A stretch of DNA of 64,000 bases, from positions 35,091 through 99,090 of the forward strand of contig NZ_STGX01000002.1 in the NCBI RefSeq assembly GCF_004912155.1, read 5' to 3'. Positions 36,921-47,538 of the stretch are shown here, piece by piece. Both the position numbers and the translations under genes were made by a program. The notes beneath the pieces are model-generated. The model had not been told where the DNA came from and searched no databases. It worked only from the letters and a program-made list of their open reading frames with translations. The number at the start of each line of letters is the position of its first letter. Within the stretch, counting starts at the first letter, position 1. Origin of the DNA: Glycomyces paridis. Lineage in GTDB: Bacteria > Actinomycetota > Actinomycetes > Mycobacteriales > Micromonosporaceae.

Positions 36921-38114
36921 ATGCAACGAATCTCGACCACCGCCAAAGTGTTCAACGGCCTGCTCGCCGTCACCGGCGGCCGCCGCGACCCCGACCGGGC
37001 CTGGGACAGGCTCGTGAACCAGGCCCTGGAGGCGACCGGCGGCGACGCCGCGGGCAGCGAGGCCTACATCGCCGACTACCGGGTCCTCTTCGACTGCTTC
37101 ATCGATTCGGGCCTGTCGGCCCTGGGCTGGATGTCGATCATCGGCGAGTCGCGCGGGCGCCTGGAGAACCGCTTCCGCATCCTCAAGCTCATCGCCGAGC
37201 GCCCCGAGATCGCCGCGGAGCGCGTCGAGGCCCCGATCTTCGTCACCGGCCTGCCGCGCACCGCGACCACGTTGACGCACAACATCATCGCGAGTTCAGA
37301 GGGCCATCGCGGGCCGCTGCTGTGGGAGCTGCACTACACCGACCTCGAAGTGGACGACGCGACGCGCGCCAAGCGCATCGCGAAGGTCGCCCAGCAGACG
37401 AACGGGCTGCTCAAGTTCTCCCCGATCTACGAGCTCATCCACCCGCTGTACCCCGAGAAGCCCGAGGAGTGCATCTACATCCTGCCGCACGGGGTGCACC
37501 AGCAGACCCGGGCGATCATGCCCCGCTACCGCGAATGGCTGGCGCAGCACGACTTCACGGCCGACTACGCGTTCCTCAAGCAGGCGCTCCAAGTGCTCCA
37601 GCACGGCCGGCCGAAGGCCAGGTGGATCCTCAAGACCCCCGAGCACCTCAACCACCTCGACCTGCTCGTGCGGACCTTCCCGGGCGCGAGGATCGTGTGG
37701 ACCCACCGCGACCCGGTCACCGTCATGGGCTCGGTGTGCAGCCTCGTGGAGACCACGAGCATGCTCGCGATGAAGCGCGTCGACCCGCACGAGATCGGTC
37801 CGATGTGGCTCGACATCCTGTCCTCGGCCACCGAGCGGGGCCGCGCGACGCTGCCCCAGCTGCCGCCTGGCGCGGTCGTCAACCTGCCGTACCACGCGGT
37901 CGCCTCCGACCCGTGGACGCACCTGCCCGGCGTCTACGAGCGCCTCGGCGCGACGTGGTCCGAGGCCGACGCCGCGCGGCTCGACAAGGTCATGGAACGC
38001 CCGATCCGCGACCGCCGCCACGAGTACACGCTCTCGCGCTACGGCCTCGACCCCGACCAGGTCCACCGCGCGTTCGGCGACTACCTCAACCTGGTGACCG
38101 GGCTGACCCGCTGA
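36921..38114 (+). CDS. Sulfotransferase-family protein
   Basis: A 397-residue protein. The PAPS 5'-phosphosulfate motif FVTGLPRTATT lies at about residues 106-116, and VWTHRDPVTVMGS near 250 is the 3'-phosphate-binding part. This long form resembles actinobacterial sulfotransferases assigned to lipids or natural products. The acceptor is unknown, and no PAPS-synthesis genes are nearby. The ATG at 36921 follows GAGG; the frame opens earlier at 36858 without a site. It sits between the two-component pair and the HTH/Clp-N cassette on the same strand. Confidence 0.83.
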   Translation: MQRISTTAKVFNGLLAVTGGRRDPDRAWDRLVNQALEATGGDAAGSEAYIADYRVLFDCFIDSGLSALGWMSIIGESRGRLENRFRILKLIAERPEIAAERVEAPIFVTGLPRTATTLTHNIIASSEGHRGPLLWELHYTDLEVDDATRAKRIAKVAQQTNGLLKFSPIYELIHPLYPEKPEECIYILPHGVHQQTRAIMPRYREWLAQHDFTADYAFLKQALQVLQHGRPKARWILKTPEHLNHLDLLVRTFPGARIVWTHRDPVTVMGSVCSLVETTSMLAMKRVDPHEIGPMWLDILSSATERGRATLPQLPPGAVVNLPYHAVASDPWTHLPGVYERLGATWSEADAARLDKVMERPIRDRRHEYTLSRYGLDPDQVHRAFGDYLNLVTGLTR

Positions 38115-38121
38115 CCGGACG

Positions 38122-38169
38122 CCGTCAGTCCAGGTTGACAACTCCCGCGTTGTCAATCTAGACTGACGG
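38122..38169. promoter_or_regulatory. Nested palindromic operator over a leaderless promoter
   Basis: Outer arms CCGTCAGTC (38122-38130) and GACTGACGG (38161-38169) enclose inner arms TTGACAA (38135-38141) and TTGTCAA (38150-38156), with 4-nt spacers on both sides and an 8-nt centre. TTGACA at 38135-38140 and TAGACT at 38159-38164 form a near-consensus promoter with 18-nt spacing, placing the transcript start at the ATG of 38171. Confidence 0.75.
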
Positions 38170-38170
38170 C

Positions 38171-38380
38171 ATGACCGATGACGACCTGTCGACCCTCATC
38201 GGGTCCGACGACCCTGCCGTGGGCCTGCGGGCGGTCGGTGCGCTGCACCGGCTCGCCGAGCAGGTCGAGGCCGCCCACATCGCGCTCGCGCGCCGTGAGG
38301 GCTGGTCCTGGGAGCAGATCGGCGACGCCCTCGGCGTCTCGCGGCAGTCCGTCCACGCCAAGCACGGAAAGGCCCGCTGA
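38171..38380 (+). CDS. Small helix-turn-helix protein of the Clp-N cassette
   Basis: A 69-residue protein. ALARREGWSWEQIGDALGVSRQSVHAKHGKAR is a clear sigma-factor/Xre-like helix-turn-helix; the first 30 residues form a helix. There is no ribosome-binding site, and the palindromic promoter ends 1 nt before the ATG, so the mRNA is probably leaderless. The gene lies 1 nt before the Clp-N gene. It most likely represses its own promoter through the nested palindrome (inference). Confidence 0.82.
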   Translation: MTDDDLSTLIGSDDPAVGLRAVGALHRLAEQVEAAHIALARREGWSWEQIGDALGVSRQSVHAKHGKAR

Positions 38381-38381
38381 C

Positions 38382-38840
38382 ATGTTCGAACGCTTCTCCC
38401 CCGCCTCGCGCGCCGCGGTGACCGGCGCCGTGGGCGACGCCCGCGACCGCGGCGACCGCCGCGTCGGCACCGAGCATCTCCTCCTCGCGGTCCTCCGCGA
38501 AGGCGAGGCCGAAGTCCTCCTCGGCGCCACCGCCGCACAGGCCCGCGAGGCCGCCGCCGACCTCGACCGCCGCGCCCTCACGGCCGTCGGCGTCGACACC
38601 GCCGGCTTCACCCAGAAGGGCCCTGCGGCGAAGCGCAAGAGCCCCGCCTTCGGGTCCGGCGCGAAAGCGGCCCTGTCGCGCTCCCTCGCCATCGCCGTGG
38701 CCGCCAAGGACAAGCGCATCGAACCGCGCCACCTCCTCCTGGCCCTCCTCGAACGCGACCGCCCCGACCCCGTTGCCGAGCTGTTCGCAGCCCTCGGCAT
38801 CGATCCGACCGAGGCCCGCGCGAGGTTCCTCCCCCGCTAG
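38382..38840 (+). CDS. Stand-alone Clp N-terminal domain protein
   Basis: A 152-residue protein made of two Clp-N repeats (MFERFSPASRAAVTGAV...RVGTEHLLLAVLREGEAE and ALSRSLAIAVAAKDKRIEPRHLLLALLER) with no AAA+ module. Clp-N domains of ClpC/ClpA bind substrates, adaptors or arginine-phosphorylated proteins. A free copy could act as an adaptor, decoy or sensor. It starts 1 nt after the HTH stop. Its TAG stop uses the same CTAG as the convergent methyltransferase stop. Confidence 0.87.
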   Translation: MFERFSPASRAAVTGAVGDARDRGDRRVGTEHLLLAVLREGEAEVLLGATAAQAREAAADLDRRALTAVGVDTAGFTQKGPAAKRKSPAFGSGAKAALSRSLAIAVAAKDKRIEPRHLLLALLERDRPDPVAELFAALGIDPTEARARFLPR

Positions 38841-40267
38841 AAGACGAGGAAACCGCGTTCGAGGAGACGGCGGATCACCGGGTAGAGCTGGGCGTAGAGC
38901 ATGGCCGGTTCGGCGCCGTAGGTGTCGGCGAGGAGCTGGACCTGAAGGCGCACTTCGGCTTCACCGTCGCAGGCGCCCAGGAGGGCCACCACGAGCGGGT
39001 CGACCTCCTCGGCGTATCGCATCCGGTGCGCCTGCTGGAGCCACTGGCGGTCGACGTCCCATCCCTCGGCGCCGAGCGCGGCGCTCTGCCGGAGCGCGAC
39101 GCCGTCGGCAACGCGCAGCCGCGCCGTCCACAGGGTCTGCGGTTCGAGGTCCTTCTCGCGCAAGGAGAACCAGTCCACGACGCGGTCGGCCCAAGGGGTC
39201 TGGACCGCGTGGCGGACCTCCTCGCAGACGACCTCGGTGGGGTCCTCGACGCGCCGGACGCTGACGAAGCCGAAGCCGACGCCCGTGACGCGTTCGGCGT
39301 CGAACCAGTCGAGCCACGCGGCGGCCTGGTCGGCGTCGTGGTCCTCGCCGGAGTCGCGCTGCCAGGTGCGCACGTAGTCGAGCGGGTCGAGGACCTCGCG
39401 CTCGACCGCCCACACCCGAGCGCCCTCCTCGGGGAACCAGCCCGCGACCCGTTCGGCCCACGGTTCGCCCTCGCGGTGGAGCCAGTTCGCGAGGAACTGC
39501 ATCGTCCCGCCCGGGTGCAGCAGGCTTGTGGAGGCGGCGGCGAGTTCGGCGGCGATGCCGTCGGCCTCGCGGCCGCCGTCGCGGTAGGTCCAGCCCGAAC
39601 CCGGCGTGGCGATCACGAACGGCGGGTTCGCGACCACGAGGTCGAAGCGGCGGCCCGCTACGGGCGCGAGCAGGTCCCCTTGCAGCAGTTCGAGTTCGCG
39701 CCCGTCGAGCTGCGCGTTGAGGGCCGCGAACGCCAGGGCGCGCTCGCTCAAGTCGGTGGCGGTGACCCGGTCGGCGTTCAGGGCCAGGGCCTGCACCCCG
39801 CAGCCCGTGCCGAGGTCCAGGGCCGAGCCGACCCGGTCGGTGAGGGTCGCGTCGCGCAGGAGCTTCGAGGCGCCGCCGACGCCGAGCACGTGATCGCGCC
39901 CGCGACCGCCGGTCGTGTTGGGGCGCTGGTCGGAGAACAGGAGGCGGTCGCCGTCGAACTGGAGGCCCCAACCGGCTATGACCTCGTAGCCGCCGGAGAC
40001 GAGCAGGCCGCATCGGATCGCCTCGTCGAGACCGAAGGGCGCCAAGGCGTTCGCCGCCGCCTCCGCGTCCACGGTGACTCCGGCGACGAACAGGCGCGCC
40101 CACACGCCGATCCGGTCCTCGCCGCAGCGGGCGAGCAGGGCCCGGTAGTCGCCGCGGTCGGCCGCCGCGAGGCCCTCCGGGCCGCAGACGCGCCGCAGCG
40201 CGGCCCGGTCGAAGCCCCGGAGGGCCTCGCCGAGCCGCGCTGCGGCCTCAGCTTCGAGCAGTCGCAC
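38837..40267 (-). CDS. Class I SAM-dependent methyltransferase with NPPF motif
   Basis: A 476-residue protein. An N-terminal domain of about 140 residues precedes a Rossmann methyltransferase: LDLGTGCGVQALAL (SAM loop), ATDLSERAL, and VVANPPFV (NPPF, as in enzymes that methylate amide or exocyclic nitrogen of Gln, Asn, Ade or Gua). A C-terminal winged-helix-like region follows. It resembles PrmC/RsmC-type enzymes, so a ribosomal or release-factor target is reasonable but unproved. GTG at 40267 follows the infB TAA with no gap, so it is co-translated with IF-2. It overlaps the convergent Clp-N gene by 4 nt, leaving no space for a terminator. Confidence 0.88.
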   Translation of the reverse strand: MRLLEAEAAARLGEALRGFDRAALRRVCGPEGLAAADRGDYRALLARCGEDRIGVWARLFVAGVTVDAEAAANALAPFGLDEAIRCGLLVSGGYEVIAGWGLQFDGDRLLFSDQRPNTTGGRGRDHVLGVGGASKLLRDATLTDRVGSALDLGTGCGVQALALNADRVTATDLSERALAFAALNAQLDGRELELLQGDLLAPVAGRRFDLVVANPPFVIATPGSGWTYRDGGREADGIAAELAAASTSLLHPGGTMQFLANWLHREGEPWAERVAGWFPEEGARVWAVEREVLDPLDYVRTWQRDSGEDHDADQAAAWLDWFDAERVTGVGFGFVSVRRVEDPTEVVCEEVRHAVQTPWADRVVDWFSLREKDLEPQTLWTARLRVADGVALRQSAALGAEGWDVDRQWLQQAHRMRYAEEVDPLVVALLGACDGEAEVRLQVQLLADTYGAEPAMLYAQLYPVIRRLLERGFLVF

Positions 40268-43186
<2,919 letters not shown>

Positions 43187-43267
43187 TGCACTCCTCACAT
43201 TCGAGGTCGTACGGGCAGCGCCCGCCGACCTCAGCTTTCCACTAGCAACCAGTTCATCGGGAGAACT

Positions 43268-43642
43268 TCATCGCGTGGTCTTCATTCGGTCCATACCTGC
43301 TTCGTGTGCGGGAGTCGGCCTTTCGGCCGACTCCGACTCGACAAGGGCTCGCACCGCGGCGACGTCCACGGTTCCTTCGATCCTGAGGGCCCTGGTGAAC
43401 GCACGCTTGCGAACTGCCTGGTCAAGGCAGTTCGTGTCGTGGTGCACATGGGCTCCGCGGCCGCTGAGGCGGCGCTGCGGGTCCGGAACCAGGCGGTTCT
43501 GGGAGCCCTCAGAGCGTTGAACGACGACGCGCAGCAGCTGAGAAGCAGATGCGCGCCTGCGGCAGCCCACACAGGTGCGGACGACCGCTGCGTCACGTTG
43601 CGATCCGATGTTCAGTCTACCTCCCGGATCGGCGGCCGCCAC
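43268..43642 (-). CDS. ylxR: YlxR (DUF448) family protein, start uncertain
   Basis: The RTCVGCRRR, RGAHVHHDTNCLDQAVRKRAF block is the DUF448/YlxR RNA-binding fold; YlxR has been linked to RNase P and translation genes. The start is odd. GGGAGG overlaps the nusA stop and points to about 43609-43615, where only CTG (43615) or ATC (43609) are in frame. The nearest standard in-frame start is GTG at 43642, inside nusA, with a poorly spaced site. It is annotated from 43642 (124 residues); the true protein may begin at 43615 (115 residues). Confidence 0.85.
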   Translation of the reverse strand: MAAADPGGRLNIGSQRDAAVVRTCVGCRRRASASQLLRVVVQRSEGSQNRLVPDPQRRLSGRGAHVHHDTNCLDQAVRKRAFTRALRIEGTVDVAAVRALVESESAERPTPAHEAGMDRMKTTR

Positions 43643-44651
43643 CGGCCGGGCCGGTCTCCTCCTTCGCGGCGCCCGAGACGTGCGCGTCGGACTTGATGTC
43701 GATGCGCCATCCCGTGAGCCTCGCCGCGAGCCGGGCGTTCTGCCCTTCACGGCCGATCGCGAGCGACAGCTGGTAGTCGGGGACGACGACCTCGGTCGAG
43801 CGCGTGGCCTCGTCGACGACCCGCACGGACAGGGTCTTCGCCGGGGAGAGGGCGTTGGCGACGAAGCGCGCGGGGTCGGCGTCCCAGTCGACGATGTCGA
43901 TCTTCTCGCCGCCGAGTTCGCTCATGACGGCGCGCACGCGCGAGCCCATCGGGCCGATGCACGCGCCCTTGGCGTTGACGTCCTTCGTTGTGGCGCGCAC
44001 CGCGATCTTGGAACGGTGACCGGCCTCACGTGCGATGGCCGGGATCTCCACCGCGCCCTCGTCGATCTCGGGCACCTCGAAGGCGAAGAGCTTCTTCACC
44101 AGGGCGGGGTGCGTGCGCGAGAGGGTGATCTGGGGGCCGCGGGCGGTGCGGTTCACCTGGATGACGATGGCGCGCAGTCGTTTCCCGTGCTCGTAGTTCT
44201 CGCCGGGGACCTGCTCGTTGAGCGGCAGGGTGGCCTCGATCTTGCCGAGGTCGACGGTGACGATGCCGCGCTCGTTGCGCTCGCCGTGGGCCTGGACGAC
44301 ACCGGTGACGATGTCGCCCTCCTTGCCGGAGTACTCGCCGTAGTTGACCTCGTCGGCGGCCTCGCGCAGACGCTGGAGGATGACCTGCTTGGCGGTCTGG
44401 GCGGCGATGCGGCCGAAGCCCTCGGGGGTGTCGTCCCGCTCGGAGACGACCTCTTCCTCTTCGTTCAACACTGGTACCAGGACATTGGCGATGCCGTTGT
44501 CCCGGTTGACCACCACGCGCGCGCGTTCATCGGCCCCGGGGGTGTGCTTGTAGGCGGTCAGCAGCGCGGTCTCGATGGCGCCGAGGATGGTCTCGAAAGG
44601 GATGTCGCGCTCGCGTTCCAGCGACCGCAGCGCGGCCAGGTCGATATGCAC
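43617..44651 (-). CDS. nusA: Transcription termination/antitermination factor NusA
   Basis: A 344-residue NusA of the short actinobacterial type: N-terminal RNA-polymerase-binding domain ([17 protein letters not shown]), S1 domain ([15 protein letters not shown]), then two KH domains ([18 protein letters not shown] and [20 protein letters not shown]). There are no C-terminal AR repeats. GTG at 44651 follows GGAG. It is downstream of rimP by 74 nt and overlaps ylxR. It modulates pausing and termination at rRNA and other operons. Confidence 0.96.
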   Translation of the reverse strand: MHIDLAALRSLERERDIPFETILGAIETALLTAYKHTPGADERARVVVNRDNGIANVLVPVLNEEEEVVSERDDTPEGFGRIAAQTAKQVILQRLREAADEVNYGEYSGKEGDIVTGVVQAHGERNERGIVTVDLGKIEATLPLNEQVPGENYEHGKRLRAIVIQVNRTARGPQITLSRTHPALVKKLFAFEVPEIDEGAVEIPAIAREAGHRSKIAVRATTKDVNAKGACIGPMGSRVRAVMSELGGEKIDIVDWDADPARFVANALSPAKTLSVRVVDEATRSTEVVVPDYQLSLAIGREGQNARLAARLTGWRIDIKSDAHVSGAAKEETGPAGGGRRSGR

Positions 44652-44725
44652 CCGTTCTCCTTAAGTCTTGAGTTGTCCTCACCGCGGCCGTTCAAGGCGT
44701 GCGAGCTGCGTCTGCCCTCGGGCGC

Positions 44726-45202
44726 TCATCTCAGCTCGATCTGCACCTTGCCGGGCCCCAGCTCGGCATAGGTAGCCGAGCGGCGCACGCCGTCGGCTTC
44801 TAGTTCAATCCCCCGTTTGTCGGCGGCCGTGACACGCCCGATGACGGGCTCCTCCCCGAATTGCACGGCCACCAAGCGCCCAATATTACGCCGCCAGTGC
44901 CGGGGCTCGGTAAGCGGACGGTCGACGCCCGGCGAGGACACCTCCAGTGTGTACGCGGCGTCGGCGAAGGGCCCACCGGCCGTGTCGGACTCGTCCAGCG
45001 CTTTCGAGCACGCCTTGGAGACCACCGCCACATCGTCGAGACTGATCCCGCCGTCCTTGTCCACAAGGACCCGTACGAGCAGCCGCCGACCGGCCTTGGT
45101 GACCTTGAGCCCCTCGAGATCGAAACCGATCTTGGAGACGGCCGGGGCGAGGATCGCCTCCACCGCCGCCGAAAGCTCCCCGGCTTGCCTGTCAGCACCC
45201 AT
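44726..45202 (-). CDS. rimP: Ribosome maturation factor RimP
   Basis: A 158-residue protein for 30S assembly. LAPAVSKIGFDLEGLKVTKAG, then DVAVVSKACSKALD and YTLEVSSPGVDRPLTEPRHW is the family core, with the SSPGxDRPL motif. The ATG at 45202 follows AGGAGGAG. It heads the rimP-nusA-ylxR-infB operon and is divergent from the lipoprotein gene, 79 nt away, so the operon promoter must lie in 45203-45281. Confidence 0.95.
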   Translation of the reverse strand: MGADRQAGELSAAVEAILAPAVSKIGFDLEGLKVTKAGRRLLVRVLVDKDGGISLDDVAVVSKACSKALDESDTAGGPFADAAYTLEVSSPGVDRPLTEPRHWRRNIGRLVAVQFGEEPVIGRVTAADKRGIELEADGVRRSATYAELGPGKVQIELR

Positions 45203-45281
45203 GCACGCTCCTCCTGTCGCTGTTTCGCCGAGATTAACCGCCCGGAGTCAGAATGGAAAGGCAGCCTGCGAAACTTGGTGG

Positions 45282-45677
45282 GTGTTCACCACCCGACGCG
45301 GACTCCTGGTCGGGGCGGCCGTTCTCGCGGCCGCCGGATGCACCCGGGAGACGGCGACCATCATCACCTCCGACGCGGACCTGACCGCCGCGCTCCGCAC
45401 CGCCCGGGCGCTCGCCGCCGGGGCGGAGTCCTTGGGCTACGGCGACATCGCGCAGGACCACCTGACGCACGCGGCCACTCTGGAGCGGCTGCTGCGGCCG
45501 AACACCGTGGGCGAGGAGGCGGCCCCGTCCTACGCGGACGCCGCGGCGCTCGCCGAGGCCGAGACCGAGGGGGGCCGCGAGGCCGCCGACGCGTGCCTGG
45601 GCACCGACTCCGACTACGCGGTGGTCCTCGGCGAGATCGCGGCCTGCCGCGCGGCCCACGCGGCGGTGCTCGCGTGA
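45282..45677 (+). CDS. Putative Tat-exported lipoprotein paired with DUF4439 protein
   Basis: A 131-residue protein starting at GTG 45282. The N-terminus TTRRGLLVGAAVLAAAGC carries a twin-Arg and ends in a lipobox-like Cys at about residue 20, so export via Tat and lipid anchoring is likely. The mature part is Ala/Glu-rich and helical (LTHAATLERLL, AETEGGREAADACL), perhaps ferritin-like. The overlap with the following DUF4439 gene (GTGA) supports a two-gene unit. Such pairs occur next to rimP in other actinobacteria. Function unknown. Confidence 0.75.
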   Translation: MFTTRRGLLVGAAVLAAAGCTRETATIITSDADLTAALRTARALAAGAESLGYGDIAQDHLTHAATLERLLRPNTVGEEAAPSYADAAALAEAETEGGREAADACLGTDSDYAVVLGEIAACRAAHAAVLA

Positions 45678-46087
45678 CGGCGCTGGACACCGGCCTCGCG
45701 GCCGAGTACGCGGCGATCTACGCCTACGGCGCCGCCGCGGTGCACCTCGACGGCGACCAGCGCGACCTCGCGGAGGAGCTCGACGCCGAGCACCGCGCGC
45801 GGCGCGACGCGCTCCTGGACTTCTACGAGGCGCACGGCCTCGACGCCGCGCCCGCCGCCCCGGCCTACGAGGTCGGCCCGGTCACCGACGCCGAAGGGGC
45901 TCAGCAGGTCCTGCTCGCCGTCGAGCAGGACGTGGCGACCGCCTGGCGCGCGGGCCTGGCCCCCGGCGACCTCGGCGAGCGCGAGATCTGCCTCGACATG
46001 TACACCGAGGCCGCCGTGTCCTTGGCGCGCTGGAGGATCGCGATCGGCGTCACCGCCGCCGACCCGTGGCCGGGCCGGCCGCAGTAG
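45674..46087 (+). CDS. DUF4439 ferritin-like domain protein
   Basis: A 137-residue four-helix protein matching the DUF4439 ferritin-like family: LAAEYAAIYAYGAAAVHL, then EEEL-like LDAEHRARRDALLDFYEAHG. The Glu/His positions resemble a di-metal helix pair, but metal binding is not certain. GTG at 45674 overlaps the lipoprotein stop by 4 nt, so the two are co-translated. It probably works with that protein at the membrane; the role is unknown. Confidence 0.82.
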   Translation: MTALDTGLAAEYAAIYAYGAAAVHLDGDQRDLAEELDAEHRARRDALLDFYEAHGLDAAPAAPAYEVGPVTDAEGAQQVLLAVEQDVATAWRAGLAPGDLGEREICLDMYTEAAVSLARWRIAIGVTAADPWPGRPQ

Positions 46088-46145
46088 CCTCCGGGCCCGG
46101 TCGTCCGACCCGGTTCACCTGATCGACTCCCGCAGTACCGACCCC

Positions 46146-46185
46146 GTATCCACTCGGTGCATACCTGTTATGCCATACTCGGTAT
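46146..46185. promoter_or_regulatory. Probable PadR operator region
   Basis: GTAT (46147), ATAC (46161), ATAC (46175) and GTAT (46182) half-sites surround the likely promoter of the padR gene, including the compact palindrome ATAC-TCG-GTAT at 46175-46185. PadR regulators commonly bind such dyads and repress their own operon. Confidence 0.5.
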
Positions 46186-46210
46186 CTCCTGACGAGATGC
46201 GAGGTTGCAC

Positions 46211-46810
46211 ATGAGTGTCAAGCACAGCCTCCTGGCCCTGCTCGAACGCGGACCCGCCTACGGCTACCAGCTGCGGGCCGCCTTCGAGAGCGCCACCGGC
46301 AACACGTGGCCGCTCAACATAGGCCAGGTCTACACCACCTTGAACCGGCTCGAACGCGACGAACTCGTCGAGGCGCTGCCGGAGAACGACTCCGGCCAGC
46401 GCCCCTACCGGATCACCGAGGCGGGCCGCCGCCAGGTCGCGGGCTGGTTCGCCTCCCCCGTCCAGGCCGCCGACCGCCCGCGCGACGAGCTGACGATCAA
46501 ACTCGCCCTCGCCGTGACCACCCCCGGCGTCGACGTCGCCGACGTCGTCCAGCGCCAGCGCTCGGCGACGCTGCGCCTGCTCCAGGAGTTCACGCGGCTC
46601 AAGGCCGCCGAGGACGAGGCCGAGCTCGCCTGGCGCCTGGTCCTGGAGTCGATGATCTTCCGCGCAGAGGCGGAGATCCGCTGGCTCGACCACACCGAAG
46701 CCGTCGTGGCCAGGGCCGGCCTCCCGAAATCCCCCGTGTTCGAGTTCGGCGGCGACGCGCCGGCGGACGCTGAACCGGGCCTGAACGAGATCCTCGAAGA
46801 GAAGCGGTGA
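46211..46810 (+). CDS. PadR family transcriptional regulator
   Basis: A 199-residue regulator. The winged helix is at residues 1-80 (KHSLLALLERGPAYGYQLRAAFE...NIGQVYTTLNRLERDELV) and a C-terminal dimerisation helix pair completes the Vir_act_alpha_C layout. The ATG at 46211 follows GAGG; the in-frame ATG at 46205 lacks space. It overlaps the ABC ATPase start by 4 nt. In this common actinobacterial arrangement PadR represses an efflux-type ABC transporter until an inducer, often an antimicrobial or peptide, is present. Confidence 0.92.
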   Translation: MSVKHSLLALLERGPAYGYQLRAAFESATGNTWPLNIGQVYTTLNRLERDELVEALPENDSGQRPYRITEAGRRQVAGWFASPVQAADRPRDELTIKLALAVTTPGVDVADVVQRQRSATLRLLQEFTRLKAAEDEAELAWRLVLESMIFRAEAEIRWLDHTEAVVARAGLPKSPVFEFGGDAPADAEPGLNEILEEKR

Positions 46811-47538
46811 CCCCCACCATGACCGTCCTGCACCTGCGCGGCGTCGGCCGCGTCCACGGCACCGGCGACAACGCCGTCCACGCCCTCGTCGACGCCGACC
46901 TCACCATCGCCGCCGGCGAGCTCGTGGCCATCATGGGCCCCTCCGGCTCCGGCAAGTCCACCCTGCTCAACCTCGCCGGCGGGCTCGACGCCCCCACCTC
47001 GGGCGAGGTCCTCGTGGAGGGCACCGTCCTCGCCTCCCTGAACAAGAAGCGGCTCGCCGCGCTGCGCCGCCGCAGCGTCGGGTACGTCTTCCAGGACTAC
47101 AACCTCATCCCGAGCCTGACGGCGGCCGAGAACGCGTCGCTGCCGCTGGAGCTCGACGGGACCTCCGCGGGCAAGGCCCGCAGGACCGCGCTCGCCGCGC
47201 TCGAAGAGGTCGGGCTCGACGTGAAGCAGGCCGACCGGTTCCCCGACGAGCTGTCGGGCGGCCAGGCCCAGCGGGTCGCGATCGCCCGCGCGCTCATCGG
47301 CGAGCGCCGCCTCGTGCTCGCCGACGAGCCGACCGGCGCGCTCGACTCGACCACCGGTGAGGAGGTGCTCAAGCTGCTGCGGCGCCGCTGCGACGCGGGG
47401 GCCGCGGGCCTGCTGGTGACGCACGACGCCCGGCACGCGGGCTGGGCCGACCGGGTGGTGTTCCTGCGCGACGGGCGCATCGTGGACTCGTCCGCGCCGC
47501 TGGCCGACGCCGAGACGCTGCTCGAAGGGGCCCAGTGA
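46807..47538 (+). CDS. ABC transporter ATP-binding protein (MacB/LolD type)
   Basis: A 243-residue ATPase: Walker A GPSGSGKST, Q-loop region YVFQDYNLIPSLTAAEN, signature LSGGQAQRVAIARAL and Walker B VLADEPTGALDS. The ADEPTGALD wording belongs to the MacB/LolD/FtsE group that works with FtsX-like permeases. GTG at 46807 overlaps the padR stop; ATG at 46819 is an alternative. It is coupled to the permease that follows. Confidence 0.94.
   Translation: MTPTMTVLHLRGVGRVHGTGDNAVHALVDADLTIAAGELVAIMGPSGSGKSTLLNLAGGLDAPTSGEVLVEGTVLASLNKKRLAALRRRSVGYVFQDYNLIPSLTAAENASLPLELDGTSAGKARRTALAALEEVGLDVKQADRFPDELSGGQAQRVAIARALIGERRLVLADEPTGALDSTTGEEVLKLLRRRCDAGAAGLLVTHDARHAGWADRVVFLRDGRIVDSSAPLADAETLLEGAQ

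Noticed and set aside
43268-43642. ylxR as a pseudogene because of its missing start codon
   Set aside because: The DUF448 core is intact with good codon bias, and the operon position is conserved; a non-standard start or coupling is more likely.
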